Origin: Cryptomeria japonica
Lineage: Eukaryota > Streptophyta > Pinopsida > Cupressales > Cupressaceae
Direction of reading: 5' to 3'
Assembly: GCF_030272615.1 (NCBI RefSeq)
Contig: NC_081406.1
Span: 397,889,939-397,953,938 of the forward strand
Length of the DNA: 64,000 bases
The notes under the pieces were generated by a model. It was not told where the DNA came from. It did no database searches and saw nothing but the letters and a program-made list of their open reading frames with translations. Position 1 is the stretch's first letter; each line of letters begins with the position of its first letter. A program made the translations under genes and the position numbers. Positions 1 through 11,660 of the stretch are shown piece after piece.

Positions 1-1008
1 TGAAAAGTGAAGGTAAAAATATGGAAACAGTGAGCTACGGATGCAGGATTTTCATGTGCACCTGGATCTAAGTAGTATATCTAGATTTGGATTTGATCCC
101 CAAAAAGCTCCAAAAATTTCAAGACCGGTGTCCCCGTCGCTCTAGTCCTCCTACTTTTTTATATGCCAAAGTGGGTTGATTCATCTCTACAAATAATGCC
201 TATTCTAAAGAGTATAGCTTTGTAACTATTTCCTGCACATAGAAAGAAAGGGAAATAGGTTGGGAATAAGGGCTTGCCTAAGTCAAACCCTAGTTTAGGA
301 ATTAACCTTGATTAAAATATTGCAAATACTGAAATAAATGATGGAATGATCTACCTCAAATCTACAATGATTGATAATGATGCTTTGCTTTTTGAATGTA
401 ATCACCGATGTTGTATGAAATGGCATGAACATGACAAAATCCTAATCACACACACATGTTTGCATAGGAATGATGTAAAGTTGCTCCATAATTGATGAAT
501 GAAGAATATGCAACCTTGAAGACCTCTAGAAATGCTTGATGATAAATACTTCAATGCTTGAATGCTTAATGATAATTACACCCTTCTCTTATGATCTCTT
601 GTATATTTGTGTTATGCAAATGAGAGGGGAAAACCTCCTTATATACTTTCCCATATAAAAATGCATTAATTTTCCGACATAGGCCGACACGAGGAGGGAT
701 TTCCCGCTTATTTTTTAAGATGCTAGAGGGGATCAAAATAGGGCCCAATTAGCACCACGCCCTAGTCCTACCCAATTTGGTGTAAGACCAAGGGGTCATG
801 CAATGCATGAGATGAAAATAAAGTTATATTTGCATGGTGAAGGCATAATCAGGTCTTAATTAGGCATTGGGAGACACACACTAAGGTGAGGGACCAAAAT
901 GTAGTCAAAATTGCAAAAGGGTGCAATTTTAGGACAATACACTATATAACAATTTAAATCACACTAATGCACACACTAATAAGAGACACAATGCATCAAG
1001 TTCCTACC
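1..1008. other. Non-genic spacer, probably transposon-derived
   Basis: No convincing reading frame or RNA gene is visible. The stretch is AT-rich, and a TATA-like run (tatataagg read on the minus strand near 635-650) hints at an old LTR promoter. I could not pair it with a second copy in this window, so the origin is not established. Confidence 0.3.
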
Positions 1009-1019
1009 AATAGTGTGGT

Positions 1020-1341
1020 TGGGAAGAGAGAGAAATAGAGAGGTGGACAAAAAGATTAAAATAGAGAGATTGAGATAAAGAGATGGAGAGATAGAGAGGA
1101 AGAGGTAGAGGGAGATAAAGATAGAGAGGAATAGAGAGAAAGAGATAAAGAGATAGATAAATATATAGGGAGATGGAGAGATAAAGAGGAATAGATAGAT
1201 AGATATAGAGAGAAAATATAGAGGGAGAGGGAGATATAGAGAGGAAGAGATAGATAAATATAGAGGGAGAAGTAGAGATATATGTGGCACTATGATAGAG
1301 TGATAGACAAATATAGATATAAGGAGATAGAGAGAATAGGA

Positions 1342-1416
<75 letters not shown>
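1020..1416. repeat. Purine-rich (GA)n region ending in a pure (AG)n tract
   Basis: From about 1020 the plus strand is almost purely A and G, with degenerate GAGATAGA-type units. It ends in an uninterrupted AG dinucleotide run of roughly 70 bp at about 1345-1416. Open frames here on the minus strand (Ser/Leu/Ile/Tyr/Phe-rich) are artefacts of the repeat. Confidence 0.9.
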
Positions 1417-1421
<5 letters not shown>

Positions 1422-2040
1422 TTATAAAATATAATAAATAATTATAATATGTTTTTAAAATGAATTTACATCATATAAAATATAAGATATAGTAATAATA
1501 TAAGCTATATTATATAAAATATTATTCTATATTATGTAATTTATATATAATAATTTTAATTCTATGCAATGATTGGTTAAACTAATGGAAAAATAGAATT
1601 CAAAATAAATTTAATTAGACGCTATAATATTAGACATCTAAATCAAAACTTTTTAAATTTAATTATTTCAAGCATCAAAATATTAGACATTTTTATCAAA
1701 TTTGTTTTTCTAAACCCCCTATTTGTAATAACTTAATATAAAAATAACTTCTACATTAAATAAATGTTTCCTCATAATATTATGATCCAACATATAGAAA
1801 TACTTATATATAAAAAATCTTCTTTTTTTTAATAAAATTAACAAATATAAAAATAACCTATGCACCCACATAACCTAAAAAATACAATTATTAACATTCA
1901 AATAAAAAAAATTAACCATGATCCTAATTGGTTAAACAACCAAACCAAATCCCCATTTCTATAATTTAAAAATAAACCCCCAAAAAACATAAAAATACAC
2001 TTTTGCATACATAGAATTTCACTTTGTTTACATTTGCACA
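1417..2040. other. AT-rich spacer
   Basis: Very AT-rich sequence (TATAAAATAT-like words) with no coding potential, RNA gene or recognisable repeat end. Confidence 0.6.
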
Positions 2041-2045
2041 CCCTC

Positions 2046-2400
2046 ATATAGGGGAGAGGAGCCAAAATGTGCACACCCTAACTTTGGGGGTCCACGTGGC
2101 ACACCGCGTGGACCAACAAACCAACTTTGATTATTGGTCAGGTAGACCACTAAGTTGGCTACCCCAAATCAAAATTTTGGATGCTGGCTCAACGTTTTGC
2201 CATGTGTTTGATGACTTGTCCTCCAACTTGTCAAAATTATGCTACTTCGGTGTGTCGATCAGAACGTGGCCAGGCCCACACCCGAAACCTGACATATTTT
2301 TCCATCCGTATAGAATGGGGTGGCCATGTGGCAATCAACCACATGCACACCCAATTGACCACCTCGTCCATCAAAAACTCCTGCCACCACCTTAAAACTT
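2046..2400 (+). repeat. Dispersed repeat family, longest copy
   Basis: The segment begins near GGGGAGAGGAGCC and continues through GTGCACACCCTAACTTTGG. The first ~140 bp recur at 21190-21335 (plus), and about 270 bp recur in reverse orientation at 22165-22440. Shared words include TGGCTACCCCAAATCAAAAT and CAACTTGTCAAAATTATGC. The GGGGAGAGGAGCC end also appears reversed at about 48450-48470. No protein domain is recognisable. It behaves like a fragment of a moderately repeated DNA transposon, but the family is not identified. Confidence 0.7.
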
Positions 2401-2994
2401 GTAGTGTAGTGGCATTAACTACATGTCAACTAGCCCTACTTGCACCTAATGCCTTGCATTTTTTGAGCTTTTCAACATTCAATACGCCCGACTCCTTGCG
2501 GATTGAGCTGTCTTTGGTTCATTTCTTTCATGCCACAAACCACTTGCCATGGGACGCAACGAAATTGACTTTGGACCAGAATGTGTACACGAAGAATCAA
2601 GTAATGCATGCCTCCCTCTGCACATTCACTAGTTTTTTGTTGGGGTTTCACAAGTTTTGAGGGTTTCATTTTGCCCATTAATGTGCATTACTTCCTTGTG
2701 TGCTCCATTTTGCAGGTTTGGAGTTGAATGGCGACGACGACAGAATGGCATTGGCAAATGACGGAGTGGGTCTTTTCCCCTTCAACCCAAGTGAGGATTT
2801 ATCCTCACTAAGGCTCGAGAATTTTGTTGTGTTGAATTGCTTGTTTACGCCATTAATCCTTTTATTTTATTGTTTAAAATGGTTGTGCTCTAACTCTCTT
2901 GTCCTCCTCAAACTTTTGTTTGCTTGTCCCGCAAGTTTTTTGCATGTCTTTGTCTTTATAAACACTAAATTATGTGTTCATAAACACAAATACA

Positions 2995-3014
2995 TTAAAA
3001 AAAAAAAAAAAAAA
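2995..3014. repeat. Short poly(A) tract
   Basis: An A-rich run of about 17 adenines follows CATTAAAA. It could be the tail of an old retroposed insertion. No matching target duplication was found. Confidence 0.4.
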
Positions 3015-3049
3015 GGGAATCATACTCCTTTGTTTTAGCTTTACTATCA

Positions 3050-4900
3050 TTTTAATGGTGACCTATGAATACATTTTTTTTATTTCATGCATCACTATTA
3101 ATATTGAAATTTTTGGTTTTGATTTTGAGCATCACTAAGGTTTAATGGTTTTCAATTTCATCGTTAATGTTTAAGGGTTGAAGGAGTTAAGGGTTTCAAA
3201 GCCTTTCAATTAAATTGGTTTAGGGTTTCATTTTCACTGTGCATGGGATTCAATTACACTGTTCATGTTTAAAGGTTTGCAAGTGCAAAATTAATCTTTA
3301 GAGGGGTTTAAATTGAATTTTTCATGTTGGGTTTAATTGTTTTGATCCTTGCATTGTCAATATTACCCTTCACGTTTAAGGTTTTTAGGGTTTCAAATTC
3401 AATTTTTCACTGTTAATGTATAAGGGTTCACTATTTTTCTTTTATTGTTTAAGGGTTTGAAGGCTTCAAAGTTGACTATTTCAATTGGCAACAACAGTTT
3501 CAATTTCATTGTCCAAGGGTTTACATTTTAACTATTTTATGGTTCTTGGTGAACAATTTGAAACTACTCCTTAGTTGAAGGGATTCAATCTCAATTGATT
3601 TAGGGATTCACTTTCATTGCTAATGTTTAAGTGTTCATAATTTCACTTTTATTGTTTAAGGGTTCACAATTTCACTTTTATTGTTTAAGGGTTTGAGGGC
3701 TTCAAAGTTGATTGTTTCGATTGGGAACAATGGTTTCAATTTCATTGTCCAAGGGTTTACATTTCCACTATTCTATGGTTCAAGGTGAACAATTTGAAAC
3801 TACTCCTTGGGTTGAAGGATTTCAATCTCAATAGATTTAGAGATTCACTTTCACTGTTAAAGTTTAAGGGTTCACAATTTCACTTTTATTATTTAAGGGT
3901 TTGAGGGTTTCTAAATTTAATGTTTCAATTGGCATCAACAGTTTCAATTTCATTATCCAATGGTTTACATTTTCATTGTTTTATGGTTCTAGGTGAACAA
4001 TTTGAAACTAGTCCTTGGGTTAAGGGTTTCAATCTCAATTGATTGAGGGATTCACTTTCACTGTTAATGTTTAAGGGTTCACAATTTCCCTTTTATTGTT
4101 TAAGGGTTTGAGAGCTTCAAAATCACTATTTCAATTGGCATCAACAATTTCATTTTCATTGTCTGAGGGTTTACATTTCTACTGTTTTAGGCTTCTAGGT
4201 GAACAATTCAAAACTAGTCCTTGGGTTGAAGGATTTCAATATCAATTGATTGAGGGATTCACTTTCACTGTTAATGTTTAAGGGTTCACAATTTCACTTT
4301 TATTGTTTAATGGTTTGAGGGCTTCAAAATCACTATTTCAATTGGTATCAACGGTTTCAATTTCATTGTCCAAGGGTTTACACTTCCTCTTCTTTATGGT
4401 TCTTGGTGAACAATTCGAAACCAGTCCTTAGTTCTTGGTGAACAATTCAAAACATGTTTTAAGGATTAAATTTGTCAAATCTTCCCTAATTCGATTATAT
4501 ATCTGTATATTTTACTTAGTTGCATTCACTTTACATGTTTCATGGAATCAATTTATGTAATCTTCATTGATTCTATTCAACATGTTTAGGGATTCAATTT
4601 CATAGTTAATGTTTAAGGGTTTACAATTTTACCTTTAATGTTCAAGGGTTTGAGGGTTTTAATTTCATTTTCATTGATACATATCTCTAATTTTAATGTT
4701 GAAGTGTTTCAATTTTATTTTCATTGATACATGTCTCTTAATGTTGAAGTGTTTCAATTTCAATTGACATGTTTTAGAGACTCAATTTATGTAACCTTCC
4801 TTGATTCAATTATATATTTGCACATTTCACCAATGTTATATTCACTTGCTATCCTTTATGCTCATTCAATTTTACACACAATGACCTTTAATATAATGAA
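3050..4900. repeat. Degenerate satellite, ~207-bp period, core 3420-4450
   Basis: The unit contains GGGTTCACAATTTCAC, TTTTATTGTTTAAGGGTTTG, TTCAATTTCATTGTCC and GGTGAACAATTTGAAAC in fixed order. The GGGTTCACAATTTCAC word recurs near 3658, 3868, 4075 and 4282, i.e. steps of 210, 207 and 207 bp. One unit near 3640 carries an extra ~30-bp copy of the TTTCACTTTTATTGTTTAAGG segment. The flanks (3050-3420 and 4450-4900) contain more decayed units. Related GGGTTTGAGGG/GAAGGGTTT words recur at 27.2-27.7 kb. Confidence 0.85.
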
Positions 4901-5289
4901 AATGTTTTTTCATACTTAGTTTCATTGCTGAGCTTATTTGTTTCTTAGTTTTATAAATAGATGCCAAGTTTTTTTAATAGTTGTGAAGTTCCTTCAATAC
5001 ATGTTTAATGATTATAAACATTGAAATTGAACACATTACACCCATTTTATAGGTGTCGCCCTTAAACAATCAAACAATAAACTTTAAACCCAATAAACAC
5101 ACGTGTGAAATTGAAAACCTTCAACCCAACATTAACCATGAAATTGAAAATGTTAAATCCAATATGTATGTCTATACAAGAATTTGTGAGTATTTCTATA
5201 TGTATTTATTTGTGACTATATGTATGTATAAAATTTAATACCTACAACTCTCAAATTGAAAACCTTAAACCCTTAAACATTAATAGGAA
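4901..5289. other. AT-rich spacer with AAACCCTTAAAC motifs
   Basis: No gene is supported. The stretch ends in telomere-like AACCCTTAAACCC words immediately before the LINE fragment. The same type of word follows the LINE 3' end near 9140, so it may be the target sequence. Confidence 0.4.
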
Positions 5290-5290
5290 G

Positions 5291-6560
5291 TTGGCTAGGT
5301 GGAAAGGCACCCTTTTGAGTCAGACTAGTAAAATTCAGCTTTTGAAAGCTACTCTTCAAAACCTCCCAGTGTATGCCCTCATTTTGTTCAAGATTCCCTC
5401 TAAATTTGCTGATATTATTGATAAAATTCAAAAAAGATTCCTTTGGTCTGGGGTTGAGGAGAAGAAAAGAATCCCTCTGGTCTCCTGGGAGAATGTCTAC
5501 AAGCCAAGGAGATATGGTGGATTTGGAATTAGAAGCATTAAAACCTTTAATAATGCTCTTCTAGCTAAACAGGTATGGAGGTCTTATGACTATAGAAGGG
5601 AATGGAACACTTTATGGCACAATAAATATCTCTCTAATGTTCATTCTTTGTAGGATTTTTTGAGTTCTTCTAAAATCCCTGTTGGATCTCATCTTTGGAA
5701 CAATGTCCTCAAGGCTAGGGATGTGGCTAGTTGGGGAGCCTATTAGAAGCTGGGGAATGGAAGAAAAATCTGGTTTTGGGATGATTGTTGGATCGAGAAT
5801 CACTCGCTTGTTTATGATCCTACCTTGGGATCTTTAAGGGATCTTCATGTGGCTTCTTTTGGCTTAATGGTGGTGGACTATTGGAGGGAAGGTAAGTGGG
5901 TAAATCTCCCTATTATTAATCCTTCTTCCACTCATTTGTAGCTTTCCCTAAATTCTTTTGGTTTGGAGGAAGGTGTGGAAGATGAAATTATTTGGAAATT
6001 CAATCCCAATGGGAAGTTTTTTGTTGCTTCCATGGATGATTGTAATGAGCCCCATGTGCCCTGGTGTTCTAAGGTGTGGATTAAGGACCTTTCTTTTAAG
6101 GTCAATATGTTTTTTTGGCTTCTCTTTCTTTTTAAAATCTTAACTACTGACAATCTTGTTAAGAGAGGCTTTTCTATCCCAAACAGATGCTACGTGTGTA
6201 TGAAGGAGGTTGAATCTATTGATCATCTATTTTTACATTGCTCTTACACTTCTGAGATTTGGGGTCTGGTGCTTCAGAAATGGGATCTTTGCTATTACCG
6301 AGAACGGTTAAGGAGTTTGTTTACCAATGGAACCCGCCTTCTAGAAATCCTTTTATAAAGAAGCTATGGCTCTTTGTGTTTCCTCATATGGCATGGGGTT
6401 TATGGAAAGAACTTAATAATCGTATCTTCAGGAATATCTATCTCCCTCCTGATTTTGTCTTCAAGAAAATTTCTAGGGTCATCTATGATAATCTCTTAGC
6501 TGTTAGCTCCAATGTTCTCTCTCATAGCAGAATCCTTAAGGAGTATGAAGCTAATGTAGT
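5291..6560 (+). pseudogene. LINE reverse transcriptase C-terminus and zf-RVT domain
   Basis: The frame starting at 5291 encodes the thumb/connection region typical of plant L1-type reverse transcriptases (WKGTLLSQTSKIQLLKATLQ; KRFLWSG; PLVSWENVYKPRRYGGFGIR). It continues in the same frame to a zinc-binding segment (KVWIKDLSFKVNMFFWLLF, then CYVC...DHLFLHC, i.e. C-x2-C-x8-H-x4-C). In-frame stops lie at 5651 (TAG), 5743 (TAG where Trp is expected) and 5939 (TAG), and a frameshift near 6290 moves the frame to PHMAWGLWKELNNRIF. The palm with the catalytic Asp pair is absent. This is a dead fragment; the family assignment to plant LINEs is firm. Confidence 0.85.
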
Positions 6561-6566
6561 CAAGGA

Positions 6567-7109
6567 TTGGGATTTTGGTATCATGTTATTACACATAAGG
6601 TCAACCCTAGGGACAACATTAGTTGGAACTTTCCACCCCAAGGATGGGTGAAAATCAATTTCGATGGTGCAGCTAGAGGGAACCCTGGTCAAGCTAGTTG
6701 TGGAGGGGTGATACGGGATCACTGTGGCAACTTAATTTCTTTTATTGCTCTCCCTCTTGGTAAACAAACTAATAATGTTGCAGAAGCCATAGGAGCTTAT
6801 CATAGTTTAAAACTTACTAAACAGAATAACTGTAAGCTTGTTTGGGTCGAAGGAGACTCAAAGAACATTATCAACTACCTAAAGGGCAAATCTACTCTGG
6901 CTTGGAATGTTGATATTTGGATGAAAAAGACAAAATATATTATTAAAACCTTTCATAGATTCATTAATGTCCATGTATATAGACAAGCCAATGTGACTGT
7001 TGACTTCCTTGCCAATAAGGGAGTGACGTGTAAAGCCCGACTTAGTTGGACCTATGGTGACATAGTGGACTCGGAATTTGCTATGCATTTGCTCCATGAG
7101 CGAAGTTAG
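6567..7109 (+). pseudogene. LINE-associated RNase H domain
   Basis: About 180 codons encode a plant retroelement RNase H (RVT_3 type). The acidic core is all visible: Asp in NFDGAARGNPG (residue ~33), Glu in NNVAEAIGAYH, Asp in VEGDSKNII and a final Asp in NVTVDFLANKG. It follows the zf-RVT region after a frameshift, as in LINE elements where RNase H closes the pol ORF. The domain itself is intact, but it is cut off from a working reverse transcriptase, so it is annotated as a pseudogene segment. Confidence 0.85.
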
Positions 7110-7320
7110 GGGAGTAAATTTAATGATTACTTGTGCCATAATGACTTTGAGTATTTATAGAATTACTAATACCTTTCGTTATGAGACAGGTGGCCAGAGA
7201 GGACATGAGAATCGATGCGAATTTATTTTGCATTCTTTGTGGGTGATTTTATACATTTTCTGGAGTCTTGATTTAACTCTGAAAATTCTTTGCAGAGATT
7301 GTAACAGAGAGCTTGATAAA

Positions 7321-8900
7321 ATGGGTGGTGTGAGAAAAAGAATTGAGTCGCCTAGCTGTGTGCAGTTGAAGAATGAAAAGAAGCTATGGCAGGTTTTGGA
7401 GAAAGGTGGGCTCACTCCATACATTGAGAGGCTACAAGGGCAAAATCAAGATGTCACGAGATATTTTTCCCAAAACTGGAAGGATGGAACGTTTGTTCTC
7501 CATGGTCGGAAGGTCCTGGTTGATGAAGCCCTTATTGCATAGGCCATTGGGTTATTTGTGGAGGGCATGAAGTATTACAGAGACAGAGTGTATACGGAGC
7601 AAGCTGTGCAAAACTTCTCCAAGAAGGAGGCAGAGCGGGCTAAAATTGTTAAAAAGATGACCAACTACTATGACATTGCAATCATTAAGTCTTTCTGGCA
7701 GAAGCTTCTCAAGGTAATTATGAATTATCTTACTTTGGATGGTCATCATACCAAGGAGTATGGTCACCACTTTGTTATTATGAATCATTTCTGCCATGGT
7801 GTGAAGATGTCTTTCCCTTTATATCTCATGTCATCTCTTAGGGCTAACTTTAGTGACCATCGCAAGAACCCTGCCAAGTTTCCCATCGTGCATGAAGGCC
7901 TACTGGTCCTTATTGATGCCCATTTTCGTGTTCTTCCTCCCCCTGATGATTAAATCCACATTACTTATGAGAATGATGAGACTAGTGTGGGCGAGTCTGA
8001 TAATGAGGCCTCTGGGTCTAAGTTTGAAGAGATTTCCCCTCCCCTGAAAAAAGCTAAAGTGGAAATTCCTTCAAGCTCAAAACCTAAGATGAGGAAGGGT
8101 ATCAAAGGTCAAAAGAACATCGTTATGTCCTCCCCCTCTACTTCTACTGAGAATGGCTCCCCCTCTTCTAGCGAGAAGGCACAAGATGATAAGAACCTTG
8201 TTTGCCCTAATGTCTCGGCCTCTCCTCCGTCCTATATGGAGACTGGTAATGTGGGCGTGGTTGGTATTGCAGACCTTCATCCCAAAAGTGATGAGCTTAA
8301 TGATAAGAGGGAGGATTATGAAAATGTGTTGGGTATGGCTCATGAACATGCTATTGATACTTTCACTTGTTCAAGTGGTTGTTTCCTGAATTTAAAGGGA
8401 TTAGGAATAACCAAAGAGCCCTGGGAAGCAAAATGGATGCTCTCCCTGTTGGTTCTACTCATGGTAATCCGAATAATGAAGGGAATTGAAATGAGGTTGA
8501 GAAGAAGTCGGTCATGGATTATATCAAGAAAATAGGGGAAGGGGTTGATCAACTGAAGAAAAGGTCGGAGGAACATATCACCCGCATCGAGGAAGGCTAC
8601 AACAAGATCCAGGACACCCTCAAGACTATTATGGTTAGTAGTCACAAAATTGTCAAACAATTTGCAATGGTTATGAATACCATGGTGAATAGTCTGGAAC
8701 AACCGGATAAGGCCATTGTTATTATTAGTGATGATGCTGAGGCGGCTCAAAGTGGTTAAGGACCCAACAAAAGTTCCCGAGGGAACATTAATAAAAAGGC
8801 GGCTATTCAGAATTTGGATCATAAAGCTATGAAGGTTGTTGTTGATACCATGAATGCCCTAGAGGCTGAGGTCGTTGAGACCCTCAGAAGCCTTATGTAA
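7321..8900 (+). pseudogene. LINE downstream ORF, unknown protein (~525 codons)
   Basis: This reading frame starts at ATG 7321 (MGGVRKRIESP), about 210 bp after the RNase H stop, and keeps one frame across stops at 7540 (TAG) and 7951 (TAA). It shifts frame near 8450-8510, passes a further TAA at 8758 and ends at TAA 8898-8900. The N-terminal ~220 residues (RYFSQNWKDGTFVLHGRKV; MSFPLYLMSSLRANFSDH) resemble in style the plant transposon-associated proteins of other retroelements, but this is a weak, visual match. A Ser/Pro/Lys-rich acidic linker follows, with a KKAKVE-type basic patch. After it comes a predicted coiled coil (DYIKKIGEGVDQLKKRSEEH; SSHKIVKQFAMVMNTMVNSL). The last third is conserved in the copy at 54.8-55.5 kb (IDTFSMFKWLFHELK; NSHKIVKQTADAMNAMVNNL). 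The function is unknown; an RNA-binding or chaperone accessory role is only a guess. Confidence 0.6.
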
Positions 8901-9200
8901 TTGGGTAGTTTTATGTTGTTGGTTTTGTCTGTGTCTGGGTTTGGTATTTCTGTTATCTTTTTGTCCCCGACTGGGCTTTTGTTGTCTCTTTGGCTAATGT
9001 TTCTTATGTTTATCCTTGTAGCCTGTCCTATTTTGGATGTTTCTTTCTGATTCTATACCTCTTAGAATCATTTTGTAAAGGGTTTCGGGGCCCCTTCAAA
9101 ACCTGTTTTTGCCTTAATCCAAAACAGTGGAATTCAAACCCTTAAACACATTTTAGTATACAGTGGAACCCTTAAACCCAAGTTTGACATATCACTAGTG

Positions 9201-9305
<105 letters not shown>

Positions 9306-9497
9306 ATGTATATATATGTATGCATGTACATCTATATTTGTACGTATCATACAACTGAAAATGAAACCCTTAAACCCAAGTTTGACATACCACTACTTCA
9401 TATATATTTGTATGTAGTAGTTGTTTATATAGATGTATGCATGTACACGTATATATGTGTATATGTATATATGTACATGTATATATATATGTGTACA

Positions 9498-10593
9498 TGT
9501 ATAAATTACTCATGATTAATTAAAATAAATGAATAAACCACCAATATTCAATTCTAATTAAGCAATTTCATAAATGACAATAGAATATTGGATAGAAATG
9601 AATGAAGCATAATGCCTAATTTGAAAACTCCCTCAAATGATTCCATCCATGGCTTCCATTGCTCTTCTCCAATATTGTGTTGTGTGGCTCTCAGTGTCAC
9701 GTTGGGATTCTTGCATAAGTTAGAAACAATAATTCTGAAGATAGTTGTTATTGAAATTGGGAGAATTGAGTTGAATTTATAGATTTTGGATGAGAGGAAT
9801 GGACGATTGAGATTGATTTGAGAACATAATTGATCAACGGTGGAGATTGATTGGGAGATAAACTCATTTGATTGATGAGTCAACTGAATTGATTGATCAA
9901 TGAACTGATTAGATTGATCAGATGACTGAGTTGATTGGTTTGTTAACTAAATTGATTACTATGTTCAAAAAAGTTGATTTGGAGTTAGAAAAGGTGATTG
10001 GGGAGTTAACTAAGTTAATTGGGGAGATGACTAAATTGATTGGTAAGTTGACTGAATTGATTGGTAAGTTAGATTGAATTGATTGATCAATCAGACTAAA
10101 TGTCAGTGCAAGTTAGAATTTCAACATGTGTTGTAGGAATGTGGCATGAAATTTAGATTTCATTTGCATTTGAGATAAATTTTGATTTTCGAAAACATGA
10201 AATTGAAATGCAAATTTAATGAAATTGAGTGAAATTATAATTTAGGGAAATTCGAATTTTTTAATTTTGAATTTGAAAAGAATGAAGTAGTTAATTAAAT
10301 AATTTAAAGAAATTATTTAATTATTAGGAATTTAATTTAATTAAATAATAAAGATTATTTAATTAAGGTATTAAATCATAATTAATTAAATAATAAACAT
10401 TTAATTAATGTCAAGAGGAGTTTAAATGATTAATTGATTTAAAAAGAAATTGAATAATTAGTAAGGTTAAAATGTGATGATTAGATTAATTTAGAGGAAT
10501 AAATAATTAACTTAATTAAATAAATAAAGAATTATTTAATTAATAATATGACTAATTAGTGCATTTGCAATGAGACATTTTTAGGTGTCTACA
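9498..10593 (-). repeat. 3' LTR of the 9.5-21.2 kb element
   Basis: This LTR aligns along most of its length with 20075-21154. Shared landmarks are AAATTACTCATGATTAAT near the left end, AATATTGTGTTGTGTGGCTC, and TTTTTAGGTGTCTACA at the right end. A TATA-like box read on the minus strand lies near 9775-9785 (CTATAAATTC). The U3 is made of TTAATTAAATAA blocks. The start fits TGTA/TACA termini. Confidence 0.75.
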
Positions 10594-10606
10594 TTTGCCC
10601 CTCTTT
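10594..10606 (-). other. Polypurine tract (PPT)
   Basis: On the minus strand AAAGAGGGGCAAA directly abuts the TGTAGACACC start of the 3' LTR, which is the position of the plus-strand primer in LTR elements. A very similar tract abuts the LTR at 63045. Confidence 0.7.
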
Positions 10607-11369
10607 GAGACAATGTTGGAACAATGTTGTTTCAAAAAAAAAATTTCAAGATTTCTTGCCCCAGTATGCCCCAACGATGTAGGTAGGATGATCCCTCAAT
10701 AGATTGTTTGTGCGTTAAAAGCATGAATGATCTCTTGTAAGAAGAAGAATGTTATATCATAAATGAAAGAATGATTAGTTGATGACATGAATGGATTTGA
10801 TTGGATAGAATAAATGGTTGTGATTTGTAGATTGATTGATTGATCAGATTGATTGGATTGATGGGATAAAGATCAAGTCTAGTTTCAAAGAGTGAGTACC
10901 CCATGTAAGACCGATCTGTCTAGTTTTGAGTATACCCTTCCCTGTATAAGACATGTTGATTGATTGATAGAGTTTGATCAATATATTGATTAACAAGACA
11001 TGTGATCAATTTGATTGCAGACTTTGAGAGTTTGTCAGTTGTTGATTTGATTCGATGGATGGTTTATTGTTTCTTGCTTTGATTTTCAGGTTTTTTGTTT
11101 TGTTTTTTTTTCGATTTTTAGGGCTTTTTTCAGGACTTTTGTTTTTGGATTTTGAAAGATTTTGGATTGCAAGTAAGATGTATTTGTTTGATTCCACTGT
11201 CTAGCAAGGCAAGGAACATTATGAATGGTTGAATGAACGGTTGAGGTGAAGATGGAGGTAGCTTATTATGGAACATGAAGGGACATATCAAGAGCTTTTT
11301 GAAGCCATGTTTTTGCATTTTTCTTTTTGTCCTTAGTTTTGATCAAGATCAAGGGATAGAAAAGGGGAT
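10607..11369. other. Interior of LTR element, no gene
   Basis: AT-rich sequence with TTGATTGATTG-type words and no supported reading frame. Confidence 0.5.
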
Positions 11370-11660
11370 ATGGATTGAGATAGGATATTGATAGGAGAAG
11401 CGAGATCATAGATAGTGATGGGTGATGGAATCAAGGAATAGATAGGATAAGGGATATGGACTAGAGGGTATGGATAAGGTGAAGCAAGATCATAGATAGT
11501 GATGGATAATGGAAGCAAGGAATAGATAGGATAAGGGATGTGGACTAGAGGGTATTGATAAGGTGAAGCAAGATCATAGATAGTGATGGATAATGGAAGA
11601 AAGGAATATATAGGATAAGGGATATGGACTAGAGGGTATTGATAAGGTGAAGCGGAGAGG
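11370..11660. repeat. Minisatellite, ~84-bp period, about 3.3 units
   Basis: The word GATCATAGATAGTGATGG occurs with AGC(A/G)AG before it at about 11399, 11482 and 11567, followed by GGAATAGATAGGATAAGGGA. Spacing is 83 and 85 bp, and a fourth unit is truncated near 11650. Confidence 0.85.

Larger units (their letters stand above)
5290..9130 (+). mobile_element. 5'-truncated, decayed LINE with an extra 3' ORF
   Basis: In order, the element has the C-terminal part of a non-LTR reverse transcriptase, a zf-RVT-type zinc-binding region, RNase H, a second long reading frame (about 7321-8900), and a ~225-bp 3' UTR ending in CCTTAATCCAAAAC near 9125. The 3' part is found again on the minus strand at 54605-55534, including the same ...LEAEV.ETL.SLM stop context and the same 3' terminus, so the extra ORF belongs to the mobile unit. 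There is no poly(A) tail. The 5' part (endonuclease, RT fingers/palm) is missing. Flanking AAACCCTTAAACA words may be target duplications, but the local repeats make this uncertain. Confidence 0.85.
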
